This document shows, in pieces, positions 8,551 to 17,356 of a stretch of DNA of 64,000 nucleotides. Positions within the stretch are counted from its first letter, which is position 1. Each line of letters begins with the position of its first letter. The notes below the pieces were generated by a model. That model was given only the letters and a program-made list of their open reading frames with translations. It ran no database searches and was not told the DNA's origin. This stretch comes from Bacteriovorax sp. BAL6_X (GTDB lineage Bacteria > Bdellovibrionota > Bacteriovoracia > Bacteriovoracales > Bacteriovoracaceae), in NCBI RefSeq assembly GCF_000443995.1, contig NZ_AUMC01000010.1, forward strand, positions 62,001 through 126,000, read 5' to 3'. The translations under genes were made by a program, and so were the position numbers.

Positions 8551-9211
8551 ACTCATCATTATATTATCTTGCCTATTTCGCGATGCCTTCGCACGTCAGA
8601 GTATTTCTGGTTCTCGCTATGAATTATTGACTGGCCAAAGGGTCCAAGAAAAAGCCTCAAATATGTGGGATAAGAAATTTGCCCAGCATGATTATATCTA
8701 TGGAAAGTCCCCGGCTCACTTTCTAGCAAAAAATTATCAGCAGATTCCTAGAGGTGCGACTGTTCTAGATATTGGAATGGGTGAGGGGAGAAACGCTGTC
8801 TTCCTTGCTTCAAAAGGTTATAAAGTAACAGGTGTTGATATTAGCTCAGTTGCTATTGATAAGTCCCTAAGACTTGCAAGACAAGCAGGTGTTCGTATTA
8901 AGACAATTCACAAATCAGTTGATGATTTAAAAATTGCAAATAACTCACTAGATGCAATTATTTGCTTCTACTATGTTGATAGAGAAGTTTCTGAAAAGTT
9001 GAAGAAGTGGCTTAGACCTGGCGGAGTTATTATTTATGAAGGCTACACGACTGAGCACAAGAAGAAATACAAAGAGCAGAGCGTCGATTCATATTTTTTA
9101 AAACCTGCGGAGCTATTAAGCATGTTCAATGATTTCAAAATTCTTAAATATGAAGAGCCACGTCACAATGCCGAGCTTACTCAATCGATCATCGCTCAAA
9201 AGCCTGAATAA
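8528..9211 (+). CDS. Class I SAM-dependent methyltransferase with an N-terminal signal-peptide-like extension
   Basis: 227 residues. The Rossmann methyltransferase motif I is TVLDIGMGEGRN, followed by GYKVTGVDIS (motif II acidic residue) and IICFYYV. The core resembles TehB/UbiE-like small-molecule methyltransferases, which normally begin at the WDKKFAQHDYIYG block (about residue 44 here). Before it sits a strongly hydrophobic leader (MKKALLLKLIIILSCLFRDA) ending in AFA, which looks like a Sec signal peptide or membrane anchor. The ATG at 8528 is preferred over one at 8510 because it gives this leader and follows GGAG. An internal ATG before WDKKF lacks a ribosome site. A methyltransferase outside the cytoplasm would lack SAM, so anchoring to the inner face is the more plausible reading. 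Confidence 0.8.
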   Translation: MKKALLLKLIIILSCLFRDAFARQSISGSRYELLTGQRVQEKASNMWDKKFAQHDYIYGKSPAHFLAKNYQQIPRGATVLDIGMGEGRNAVFLASKGYKVTGVDISSVAIDKSLRLARQAGVRIKTIHKSVDDLKIANNSLDAIICFYYVDREVSEKLKKWLRPGGVIIYEGYTTEHKKKYKEQSVDSYFLKPAELLSMFNDFKILKYEEPRHNAELTQSIIAQKPE

Positions 9212-9258
9212 AAGGCATCTCTTTCCCGCAACTATCTAAAATAATTTAATATGGCACA

Positions 9259-9957
9259 ATGGAAAGAGTGAAGTACTTCATCTTAGTAACTACATTCTTG
9301 AGTGGAATTGTTTGTTATGCAAATATTCTCGAATTCAATAAAGAGCTAGGTTATTTTTCTGGCAGGGTTTCACATATTGAAGGTAGTGCGAGACTTGTTC
9401 GCTTCAAGGTTGATTTTGATAATATCAAATATATTAATAAATTAGACGAAGTTGATTTATGGGGACTTCACCAAGAGTCCTCAAAATGTAAGGCCATCGT
9501 GATGGGTCGCACTAGTCATTACATATTACTGCGTATTCCAAGATATGATGATTGCAATCGCAAGTCCGCATTTTCAACGGGAAGATACTATAACTTTTAT
9601 TCACAAGACCTCGTTAATAATGTTGCGATGGGTAATGAATTAATAGAAATACTTGCTAAGAAGAAATTGGCACTTGAGTCAAAAATTAGTCGTAATAAAC
9701 AAGATATTACGACGTACACGCAAAGAGTCGAAACTATCAATGCACGATACGATCTGTTGCGTCAAAAGCTTGAAAAAGAGTGGCGTGATGAGTTGCGTCG
9801 ACTTGAAGATGACCATCAGCAGCTTGTTCGTAACACTGAAGGCATTCAAACTCGTTTAAATGAAGTTGATTATAAATTACAGCAATATCGCATTGAGTCT
9901 AAGAATCTTAAAGAGGACCGATGGTCTTTGGATCCAAGGAATTACATCACAAAATAA
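9259..9957 (+). CDS. Secreted protein with C-terminal coiled coil
   Basis: 232 residues with an N-terminal signal peptide (hydrophobic to about residue 21, cleavage near CYA-N). Residues 30-125 are beta-rich with two cysteines (C77, C99 approx.), and residues 130-225 form a long charged coiled coil (LAKKKLALESKISRNKQDI and ELRRLEDDHQQLVRN). This arrangement suggests a periplasmic adaptor or scaffold. Family unknown. The start is uncertain: ATG 9259 has no ribosome site and GTG 9268 is an in-frame alternative leaving the same signal peptide. Probably separate from the ABC operon that follows after 122 bases. Confidence 0.75.
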   Translation: MERVKYFILVTTFLSGIVCYANILEFNKELGYFSGRVSHIEGSARLVRFKVDFDNIKYINKLDEVDLWGLHQESSKCKAIVMGRTSHYILLRIPRYDDCNRKSAFSTGRYYNFYSQDLVNNVAMGNELIEILAKKKLALESKISRNKQDITTYTQRVETINARYDLLRQKLEKEWRDELRRLEDDHQQLVRNTEGIQTRLNEVDYKLQQYRIESKNLKEDRWSLDPRNYITK

Positions 9958-10079
9958 TTATCTCTTTTGTAAATAATTTTAGCATCTAGACAGACGAACG
10001 CGTACATCCTAATGTGCATTCTAGCCATTTGGTGTAAAATTTTATATTGTGACTCGCTAAATATAAAAAGGATAAGTTT

Positions 10080-11729
10080 ATGAAAAAAGGAATCTTTTTA
10101 CTTCTTTTAAGTACACTTCTATTGTCTGTAGTAGGGTGTAATAAAAGCGGTGGAGCTAAAAAATCAAACAACACTTTTTACTACAATCTAAGTGGTACAC
10201 CTACAACTCTGAACCCGTTATCATCAACTGATGCATACTCATCTAATGTTCATGGTTATGTACTTGAAGGTCTTCTAACTAAAGACATTGAAACAAATGA
10301 GTGGCAACCTGCTCTTGCTGAATCATGGTCAATTGAAAATGATGGTTATGATTTTGTTTTCAAAATTAGAGAAGGTGTTAAGTGGCATGATGGAAAGCCT
10401 CTTACTGTAGAAGATGTAAAATTTTCTTTTGATGCGGTAACTCATCCAGAAAATAAGTATAAGACAGCTCACATGAAGTCTTACTTCGCTAACTTTAAAG
10501 AAGCGATCATTGAAGGTCCAAGAACAATTCGTTTTAAGGCCAGTAAAAAATACTTTGGTAACTTAATGTCAATTGCTAGTGGTGGATACCTTGCAATCGT
10601 TCCAAAGCACATCTATGAAAACCCAACTGAAGAGCAAGAAAAAGAACTTAACAAGACTTTAGTTGGTACTGGTCCTTATATCTTTAAAGAGCTTAGAAGA
10701 GGTAAAGGTATCTCTCTAGTTCAAAATAAAGATTGGTGGGGATATAAAACTGATCTTTATAAGAATGATTACTCATACGGTGAAATCTTCATGAGATTTA
10801 TCAATGAATCTTCTGTTGCTATTCAAAGACTTGAAAAAGGTGACTTAGACTTCAATGCTCTTTCACCTGAAGAGTATGAGCAAAAAACAAATGGCCCAAG
10901 ATGGGGTAAAGATGTTTTAAAAGTTAAAACAGAAAATAAGTCAGTAAAAGGTTACGGATTTGTAGGTTGGAACTTTAAGAGCCCAATCTTTAAATCAAAA
11001 GAAGTTCGTAAAGCAATGAACTACCTAATGAACCGTGAAGAGATGAATAAGAAGTTCCGTTTTGGATACTCTGTTCTAGCAACTGGTCCACTATACGTTC
11101 AATCTGAATATGCAAATAAAGACGTTAAAGCGATTCCTTTTAATGTTGAAGAAGCAATTAAAATTCTAAAGAATGATGGTTGGAAAGACTCAGACGGTGA
11201 CGCTGTTCTTGATAAAATGATTGATGGAAAGAAGACTAAACTTGCTTTCACAATCTTAAACCCTTCAAAAACTTTTTCTAAATACCTAACTATGTATCAA
11301 CAAGATGCAAAGAAAGCTGGTGTTGCTATTGAAGTTAAGTACATTGAGTGGAACTCATTCATTAAAGCACTTGATGAAAGAAACTTTGATGCTGTTACTC
11401 TTGCATGGTCTGGTGGATCACTAGATTGGGATCCAAAGCAAATCTGGCACTCAGATTCAGCTGCTAATAACGGATCTAACTTTATTTCTTATTCAAATAA
11501 AGAAGTTGATAAGCTAATCGACCAGGCGCAACTTACTCTTGATAAAGAGGCAAGAAAGACAATGCTTAAAAAAGTATACAAGCTAATTGCTGAAGACTAC
11601 CCATATATTTTCCTATTTAATGATCGTTACACTTTCTACGGACATACTAAGCGTATGCAAAAAGAGAAAGATACTTTTACTTACGGCGTTGGATACGGAA
11701 GTAAGTGGTCGATTAAACCAGCTAAGTAA
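10080..11729 (+). CDS. Peptide-type ABC transporter substrate-binding lipoprotein
   Basis: A 549-residue family 5 extracellular solute-binding protein (OppA/DppA type). The N-terminus is a lipoprotein signal with lipobox VVGC (C20), so it is anchored to a membrane. The family 5 hallmark near residue 80 is present (LAESWSIENDGYDFVFKIREG, shortened here to its core WSIENDGYDFVFKI), as is the KWHDGKPLTVEDVKFS block. Substrates of this family are oligopeptides or, less often, sugars or nickel; specificity cannot be read from the sequence. It is the first gene of an operon with two permeases. Imported peptides would be a useful nutrient for a protein-consuming or predatory lifestyle, which is inference. 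Confidence 0.93.
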   Translation: MKKGIFLLLLSTLLLSVVGCNKSGGAKKSNNTFYYNLSGTPTTLNPLSSTDAYSSNVHGYVLEGLLTKDIETNEWQPALAESWSIENDGYDFVFKIREGVKWHDGKPLTVEDVKFSFDAVTHPENKYKTAHMKSYFANFKEAIIEGPRTIRFKASKKYFGNLMSIASGGYLAIVPKHIYENPTEEQEKELNKTLVGTGPYIFKELRRGKGISLVQNKDWWGYKTDLYKNDYSYGEIFMRFINESSVAIQRLEKGDLDFNALSPEEYEQKTNGPRWGKDVLKVKTENKSVKGYGFVGWNFKSPIFKSKEVRKAMNYLMNREEMNKKFRFGYSVLATGPLYVQSEYANKDVKAIPFNVEEAIKILKNDGWKDSDGDAVLDKMIDGKKTKLAFTILNPSKTFSKYLTMYQQDAKKAGVAIEVKYIEWNSFIKALDERNFDAVTLAWSGGSLDWDPKQIWHSDSAANNGSNFISYSNKEVDKLIDQAQLTLDKEARKTMLKKVYKLIAEDYPYIFLFNDRYTFYGHTKRMQKEKDTFTYGVGYGSKWSIKPAK

Positions 11730-11743
11730 GTAGGAGAGACGAC

Positions 11744-12769
11744 TTGTTTAATTATATCCTAAGAAGATTAATGATTATGGTCCCGACGTTGCTCGGGGTC
11801 AGTATCCTTATGTTTGTTATGGTTAACCTAGCACCAGGTTCGCCAATTGAACAAAAGCTTCAGCAAATGAGATTTGGTGGAGTTGGTCAAACAACAACTG
11901 ATACAAGCTCTAACAATGGCGCAGTATCTCAAGAAGTAGTTGAGGCACTTAAGAAACAATATGGTTTTGATAAACCACTTCATGTTCGTTATGTGATTTG
12001 GCTAAAGAATCTTGCAACACTTGATTTTGGAGAGTCATTTACATATGAAGAACCAGTAATTGATGTTGTTATGAGTAAACTACCAGTATCAATTCAATTT
12101 GGTTTAGTGTCCTTTATAATGTCCTATCTAATATGTATCCCTCTCGGGGTCATTAAGGCCGTTAAGGCAGGAACCAAATTTGATGCAGCATCATCGTTTA
12201 TTCTATCTGCGCTTTATTCAATTCCACCGTTTATGTTAGGTATCTTACTTCTTGTTTACTTTGCTGGTGGGACATTTGTGGATTGGTTTCCGATTGGTGA
12301 CCTTGTTTCAGATTATTACGATGACCTTGGTTTCTTTGGAAAGATCTCTGATAGAGTTTGGCACTTTGTTCTTCCGCTTATTGCGTATATGGTCGGGCAG
12401 TTTACAGTTCTTACTCTTCTTATGAGAAACTCTATGCTAGATGTAATCTCGCAAGATTATGTTCGTACTGCTAGAGCAAAAGGTTTATCAGATAAGATGG
12501 TTTACTATAAGCACGCTTTAAGAAATGCCTTAATTCCAATTGTAACTGGATTTGGACACTTCTTATCTCTATTCTTTGCAGGATCTCTTCTTATTGAAAG
12601 GATCTTTAACCTAGATGGGATTGGTCTACTTGGTTACCAATCACTACTAGAAAGAGATTATAACGTAATTATGGGACTGTTCTTTATTCAAACTGTCCTA
12701 ATGTTCTTAGGTAACTTAATCAGTGATATTCTTTACACTGTTGTTGATCCAAGGATTGATTTCTCATGA
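11744..12769 (+). CDS. ABC transporter permease, OppB/DppB family
   Basis: 341-residue inner-membrane permease with about six membrane segments. The N-terminal LRRLMIMVPTLLGVSILMF is typical of DppB-like proteins and the cytoplasmic EAA-like loop is ARAKGLSDKMVYYKHALRN (about 240-258), the site that docks the ATPase. It starts with TTG at 11744 after AGGAGAG, 14 bases behind the binding-protein gene. It overlaps the next permease by four bases (ATGA), implying coupled translation. A serine/threonine-rich insert (about 43-65) lies in the first periplasmic loop. Confidence 0.93.
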   Translation: MFNYILRRLMIMVPTLLGVSILMFVMVNLAPGSPIEQKLQQMRFGGVGQTTTDTSSNNGAVSQEVVEALKKQYGFDKPLHVRYVIWLKNLATLDFGESFTYEEPVIDVVMSKLPVSIQFGLVSFIMSYLICIPLGVIKAVKAGTKFDAASSFILSALYSIPPFMLGILLLVYFAGGTFVDWFPIGDLVSDYYDDLGFFGKISDRVWHFVLPLIAYMVGQFTVLTLLMRNSMLDVISQDYVRTARAKGLSDKMVYYKHALRNALIPIVTGFGHFLSLFFAGSLLIERIFNLDGIGLLGYQSLLERDYNVIMGLFFIQTVLMFLGNLISDILYTVVDPRIDFS

Positions 12770-13776
12770 TTGAAAGATTTATTGAAAACGAACTTACACT
12801 TAAAAGATGGAGACGCTTTAAAAAGAGAAAATCTGCTGTTGTTGCAGTAGTTCTTCTTTTTGCTTCTGTACTTTTAACTTTATCGGCACCATTAATTGCT
12901 AATAGCAAGCCGATTTATATGACTTACCAAGGAAAGTCTTACTTTCCAGTATTCAAGGACTACCACCCTAAAGAGTTTGGTATTACTAATGTTTACGTTA
13001 CTAATTATCGAACTCTAGAAATGGATAGTGTTGTTTGGCCTTTAGTTCAATGGGATCCATTTGAATCTAATAGAGACGTATATGAGTATCCTGCACCTCC
13101 TAGTGATGAAAATATCATGGGGACAGATGATAGAGGGCGTGATGTATTCACTCGTCTTCTTTATGGATATAAGTATTCGATTGCTTACGCATTTCTAGTA
13201 TGGCTACTGTCGACTATAATGGGAGTTTTCTTTGGTGGTATCATGGGATACTTTGGTGGGAAAGTGGACTTCTTCGGCCAGCGTGTTGTTGAAATCTTTA
13301 GTACTGTACCAGTATTCTTATTACTACTTACGATGATTTCTATCTTTAAGCCGACTTTAACGCTTTTAATTTTCATCTCTTCTATCTTTGGATGGATGGG
13401 TGTTAGTTATTACGCTCGTGGTGAGTTCTTAAAAAATAGAAAACAAGAATTCGTAGAAGCTGCTCGAGGTATGGGAGCATCAACTTCTCGTATTATCATT
13501 AAGCATATTCTTCCAAACTCTCTTGGTCCGATTATTACATTCGCACCATTCTCTATTGCAGCTGGGATCTCTGGTCTTGCTTCTCTAGATTATCTTGGGT
13601 TTGGTCTTGCAGTTCCAACACCTTCTTGGGGAGAGCTTTTAAATCAAGCTCACCAGAACTTTAGAATTGCATGGTGGCTTGCTGTTTATCCATCAGCAGC
13701 ACTATTTTCTAGTTTATTCTTACTCGTTCTTGTAGGGGATGGGGTAAGAGATGCACTTGATCCAAAAATGAAATAA
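12766..13776 (+). CDS. ABC transporter permease, OppC/DppC family
   Basis: 336-residue partner permease. One N-terminal membrane segment (about 24-45) is followed by a large periplasmic part and a five-segment core. The GTDDRGRDVFTRLLYG motif before the core is diagnostic of OppC-like proteins, and the EAA loop is EAARGMGASTSRIIIKHILP. Together with the upstream gene it forms the membrane channel. No OppD/OppF ATPase follows; the next genes are a cobalamin-type importer whose ATPase belongs to another class, so the peptide importer must borrow an ATPase encoded elsewhere. Confidence 0.93.
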   Translation: MIERFIENELTLKRWRRFKKRKSAVVAVVLLFASVLLTLSAPLIANSKPIYMTYQGKSYFPVFKDYHPKEFGITNVYVTNYRTLEMDSVVWPLVQWDPFESNRDVYEYPAPPSDENIMGTDDRGRDVFTRLLYGYKYSIAYAFLVWLLSTIMGVFFGGIMGYFGGKVDFFGQRVVEIFSTVPVFLLLLTMISIFKPTLTLLIFISSIFGWMGVSYYARGEFLKNRKQEFVEAARGMGASTSRIIIKHILPNSLGPIITFAPFSIAAGISGLASLDYLGFGLAVPTPSWGELLNQAHQNFRIAWWLAVYPSAALFSSLFLLVLVGDGVRDALDPKMK

Positions 13777-13786
13777 TGAGGTTGGC

Positions 13787-14572
13787 GTGAGAATATTCAT
13801 CTTAATATTCTCCGCCATTCTTTTCTTAAATTCTCACGCAAAAAATTATCGAATTCTATCTACACTACCTAGCTTTACTGAATCAATGTTCTACCTTGAT
13901 GCTGGTGGCTTGCTTGTTGGTGTTTCTAATTACTGTAATTATCCAGAAGATGCAAAGAAGCTTCCTCGCTATGGTTCTTCATTTGAAATTAACCTCGAAA
14001 AAGTAGTAAGTGATAAAGTCACTTCTGTTCTCTTGGCGGAGGTTCAGGGGGGACGAGTCAAAAAGAACCTCGAAAAGCTTGGTGTTGATGTCATCACGAC
14101 TCCTTATAAGAGACTAGGTGATGCAGTTGAAATGCTTAAGATTTTCAATAAGAAGTTTAAGCTCAATAAAGATCAGAAGATTGAAAACTTCTCTAATAAC
14201 TTAGATGCTCTTTTAAAACCTATTTCAAAAGGAAAAAGGGTTTTAATGATCATTGATGAAAAATTCAAAGATGGTAAATTACATGAAGTCAGGGCGATTG
14301 GTGTCGACAATTATTATCATGAGATATTAACAAAATTAGGTGCTAAGAATATTGTAACGGAATCGGGTTATCCGATAAGAAGTCTTGAAAGTTTACTGAC
14401 TTCAAAATTTGATTTAATTCTTCGAATCTCTGATCGAAAAGTAAAATCAGAAGAAGATTGGAAGAATTCCTTTTTTAAAGATAAAATTTATCTATACGAA
14501 AAAGATTATGCAGTTGTTCTAGGGCCTAGAACATTGTTACTTGTAAAGGATTTTAGGGAGATTTTGAAGTGA
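13787..14572 (+). CDS. btuF: Cobalamin/iron-chelate type periplasmic binding protein (BtuF-like)
   Basis: 261 residues with a signal peptide (about 1-18, ending SHA) and a class III periplasmic-binding fold. The opening ILSTLPSFTESMFYLDAG and VGVSNYCNYPEDAKKLP blocks are typical of BtuF. The start is GTG, 10 bases after the permease stop, with GAGG upstream. It overlaps the ATPase gene by four bases. Substrate vitamin B12 is supported by the BtuF-like motifs and by a cobalamin-dependent methionine synthase in the same window; haem or siderophore remains possible. No cobalamin riboswitch is visible upstream, so control would come from the shared operon promoter. Confidence 0.8.
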   Translation: MRIFILIFSAILFLNSHAKNYRILSTLPSFTESMFYLDAGGLLVGVSNYCNYPEDAKKLPRYGSSFEINLEKVVSDKVTSVLLAEVQGGRVKKNLEKLGVDVITTPYKRLGDAVEMLKIFNKKFKLNKDQKIENFSNNLDALLKPISKGKRVLMIIDEKFKDGKLHEVRAIGVDNYYHEILTKLGAKNIVTESGYPIRSLESLLTSKFDLILRISDRKVKSEEDWKNSFFKDKIYLYEKDYAVVLGPRTLLLVKDFREILK

Positions 14573-15231
14573 TTCATTGTGAAAATTTATCAATTCAAAA
14601 TAGGTTATCTGTTAAAGAATTCTCGTTTGAATCTGGTCACTGTGGTGTTATTGGTCCAAATGGTGCGGGGAAATCGAGCTTTCTCAAGGCCGTTGCAAAT
14701 CTTGTCGATTTTCAAGGAAAGTGCTTTGTCGAAGGTGATGTTGCATATTGTGGTGATTGTTCTTCTATTCAAAGTGATATGGCCGCCCAGGAAGTTTTAA
14801 ACTATGCACGTGGTAGTAAGGCACAAGACTTAGATTATCTTAAAAAGTTAGTTTCACATTTTAACTTTGAATGTCTTTTGTCGAGAAAGGTGTCAACACT
14901 TAGTGGTGGAGAGAAACAAAGACTTAATCTTATTAGCGCCTTTTACTATGACTGTGAATTAACATTATTAGATGAACCAACGAATTTCTTAGATCCAATT
15001 TATGTAGAGAGCTTAAGTCATTTTCTTCAAGACTATAAGAAAAGTTGTTTCGTTGTTTCTCATGACTTTAACTTTATTATCAATATATGTAGCCGACTTG
15101 TGGCATTTGAGAATTTAAAATTAAGTTTTGATTCGACTATCGATGAGGCATTTGAATATAAGGTGTTTGATAAGATATTTCATAAGAAGTTTAATTACCA
15201 TGTCATGGATAATAAGAGGTATATTCTGTGA
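14569..15231 (+). CDS. btuD: ABC transporter ATP-binding protein (BtuD/FecE-like)
   Basis: A 220-residue ATPase. Walker A is GPNGAGKSS (about 29-37), the signature is LSGGEKQRL, Walker B is LTLLDEPT and the switch histidine is in VVSHD. The protein is shorter than the usual 250 residues, with a compact C-terminus. GTG start overlapping the stop of the binding-protein gene (GTGA); its own stop overlaps the permease start. The stoichiometry and order (binding protein, ATPase, permease) match type II importers such as BtuCDF. Confidence 0.88.
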   Translation: MIHCENLSIQNRLSVKEFSFESGHCGVIGPNGAGKSSFLKAVANLVDFQGKCFVEGDVAYCGDCSSIQSDMAAQEVLNYARGSKAQDLDYLKKLVSHFNFECLLSRKVSTLSGGEKQRLNLISAFYYDCELTLLDEPTNFLDPIYVESLSHFLQDYKKSCFVVSHDFNFIINICSRLVAFENLKLSFDSTIDEAFEYKVFDKIFHKKFNYHVMDNKRYIL

Positions 15232-16148
15232 AGAAGACAATGCTCTTATACCTAGTCGTTATTATTGCTGTAGCTCTGACACCATTTATAGGTCGTGAGG
15301 GATTAATTAATTTAGATGTACAGGGCCTTTATATTTTAGAAAACTTAAGGCTTCCACGTGTTTATTTGGCCTTTCTCGTTGGTGGAATACTTTCTGTTAT
15401 TGGCAGTACGACTCAGGTGATTTTTAGAAATCCACTTGCAACGCCATATACGCTGGGATTCTCAAGTGTGGCGGCCCTTGGACTTGCTATTGCTGAATTA
15501 GGGTTTAACTCTTTCTCCTTAGGAGCCTATGTTGCTCTTTCATCAATTTTTCTACTTATCTTATTATTTCTTTATCTTAATAAGTTCTCTTCTCAAAGAG
15601 TTCTACTTTTTGGTGTATGTCTTTCTATCTTCTCATCTAGCGCCATTGTCTTTGTTCAAAGTATGCTTGGTAATGAAAGTATTGCGAGATTAATTCGTTG
15701 GATGATGGGAAGTCTTTCTATCGTAGGATTTGAGGGACTATTTTATACGGCCCCTATATACATTCTAGGGCTAATCTTCTTTATCATACATAAAAGAAGC
15801 TTAACTCTCATTTCTATTGGGGAAGACTTTGCTCAAACGAGAGGAGTTCCAACTCGTAAGATCAATGCTACATTAATTCTTATCTCGAATATTCTAATCG
15901 CCGTAGTTGTTTGGCAATGTGGACCAATTGGTTTTGTGGGTTTAATTATTCCACATATTATAAGAAGACTTGTTAGTGCTAATTACGAGAGAAGTTTAAT
16001 ACCTACCTTTATTTTAGGTGGTGGCTTCTTAGTGTTTTGTGACTTTATTTCAAGAATTGTTTTGGAGAATAGCATTGTACCGATTGGAGCGATTACAGCA
16101 TGTATTGGAGCACCAGTGTTGGCACTCCAACTATTTAGAAAGCAATAA
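15228..16148 (+). CDS. btuC: Cobalamin/iron-chelate ABC permease (BtuC/FecCD family)
   Basis: 306-residue, roughly ten-segment inner-membrane permease. The LRLPRVYLAFLVGGILSVIG segment and FRNPLATPYTLGFSS block are the FecCD signatures; GPIGFVGLIIPHIIRRLV near the C-terminus is the ATPase-contacting region. GTG start with four-base overlap to the ATPase gene. It ends the operon that began at 10080 and converges with the HtrA-like gene two bases away. Confidence 0.9.
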   Translation: MKKTMLLYLVVIIAVALTPFIGREGLINLDVQGLYILENLRLPRVYLAFLVGGILSVIGSTTQVIFRNPLATPYTLGFSSVAALGLAIAELGFNSFSLGAYVALSSIFLLILLFLYLNKFSSQRVLLFGVCLSIFSSSAIVFVQSMLGNESIARLIRWMMGSLSIVGFEGLFYTAPIYILGLIFFIIHKRSLTLISIGEDFAQTRGVPTRKINATLILISNILIAVVVWQCGPIGFVGLIIPHIIRRLVSANYERSLIPTFILGGGFLVFCDFISRIVLENSIVPIGAITACIGAPVLALQLFRKQ

Positions 16149-16150
16149 AA

Positions 16151-17242
16151 TTAATTTCTGTTAATTTCTTCTAGTTTTACGATGGCCTTTTTAAGAGCTG
16201 TTCCTCTACGATAGAGAACTTCGACCTTATCCCCAACTTTGTACTCATATAGGGTATTGAAAATATCATCAAAGTCATTAATCTCTTTTCCATCAATCTT
16301 TAGTATGACATCACCAAGAATAATACTTCTGGTACGAGGATCTTGGACTAGACCTTTTAGGCCTGCTTTTTCAGATGGGCCACCTGGGCGAACACTTTGA
16401 ATAGGAAGTCCTTTTTCAACGTCAATACCATAAAAATAAGAAAGCTCTCTTTTTTCTGCAATAGCAATTCCAAGACCTGGTCTTTTTACCATTCCATACT
16501 TAATAATTTGTGGAACTACTTTACTGACAATATTGATAGGGATAGCGAAACCGACACCTGCTGATGACCCCGAGTTTGAAAAAATCATTGTATTGACACC
16601 GATTACTTTTCCAGAAGAGTCAAATAATGGTCCTCCTGAGTTTCCAGGGTTTATTGAAGAGTCTGTTTGGAGCATCCCTCGAATTTCAACTCCTCCAATA
16701 CCTTGAACTCCACGATTCTTTGCTGAGATAATTCCTGTTGTGACCGTCGCATCTAGTCCAAATGGTGAACCAATGGCAATGGCCTTTTGACCAACTCTGA
16801 CTTTATCAGAATCTCCTCTGTTAAGAGGTTTAATATCTCTTGGGACTTCGATTAACTTTAGAACGGCAATATCCTTTGCCGGCTCTGTTCCAACTAACTT
16901 GGCCTTATACTCTTTCTTATTATTGTTAAACCTTATAAGAAAGTTTTCTCCACCCTCAACGACGTGATAATTTGTAATGATATGGCCCTTGTCATCCCAG
17001 ACCCAACCAGATCCTTCTCCTTTGACAACTTGCTTATTTGTCATTGAAAAGAAAAATCCTCTTCTGGTTCTCATGCGACCAAGAGTTGAAATATTTACGA
17101 CTGAGTTCACCGAGCGATCAAATACTGAAATCGTATTTCGTTCACTCTCTAAAACAGCTTTATTTTCATCAAACAAAGCATTTGAATTAAAGGATGTTAA
17201 TAGAATAAGAATTAAAAAGAATGGCCTAAATTTGCTTTTCAT
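16151..17242 (-). CDS. HtrA/DegP-family periplasmic serine protease with one PDZ domain
   Basis: About 363 residues: signal peptide or anchor (ends near SNALF), trypsin-like domain with catalytic His in TNYHVVEGG, Asp in AKDIAVLKL and Ser in NPGNSGGPL, then a single PDZ domain (about 255-360). One PDZ domain, as in DegS or HhoB, distinguishes it from two-PDZ DegP. Role: digestion of misfolded envelope proteins or site-specific signalling cleavage. The start at 17242 is preferred because GAGGAAT stands six bases before it; an ATG twelve bases upstream would include that site. A FFFSMTNKQ insert follows the LA-loop region. Confidence 0.93.
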   Translation of the reverse strand: MKSKFRPFFLILILLTSFNSNALFDENKAVLESERNTISVFDRSVNSVVNISTLGRMRTRRGFFFSMTNKQVVKGEGSGWVWDDKGHIITNYHVVEGGENFLIRFNNNKKEYKAKLVGTEPAKDIAVLKLIEVPRDIKPLNRGDSDKVRVGQKAIAIGSPFGLDATVTTGIISAKNRGVQGIGGVEIRGMLQTDSSINPGNSGGPLFDSSGKVIGVNTMIFSNSGSSAGVGFAIPINIVSKVVPQIIKYGMVKRPGLGIAIAEKRELSYFYGIDVEKGLPIQSVRPGGPSEKAGLKGLVQDPRTRSIILGDVILKIDGKEINDFDDIFNTLYEYKVGDKVEVLYRRGTALKKAIVKLEEINRN

Positions 17243-17356
17243 AATATTCCTCATTATCTCTTTTTGACGCTCATCTCATTATACATATATAATCATAGTA
17301 TAAAAAATTTTGTAACACAGAAATGTAAAATTTCTGTAAGAATTCTGAGGTCACTC

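Noticed and set aside
13700-13790. Possible cobalamin riboswitch before btuF
   Set aside because: Only ten bases separate the genes and no B12-box sequence is present there or before 10080.
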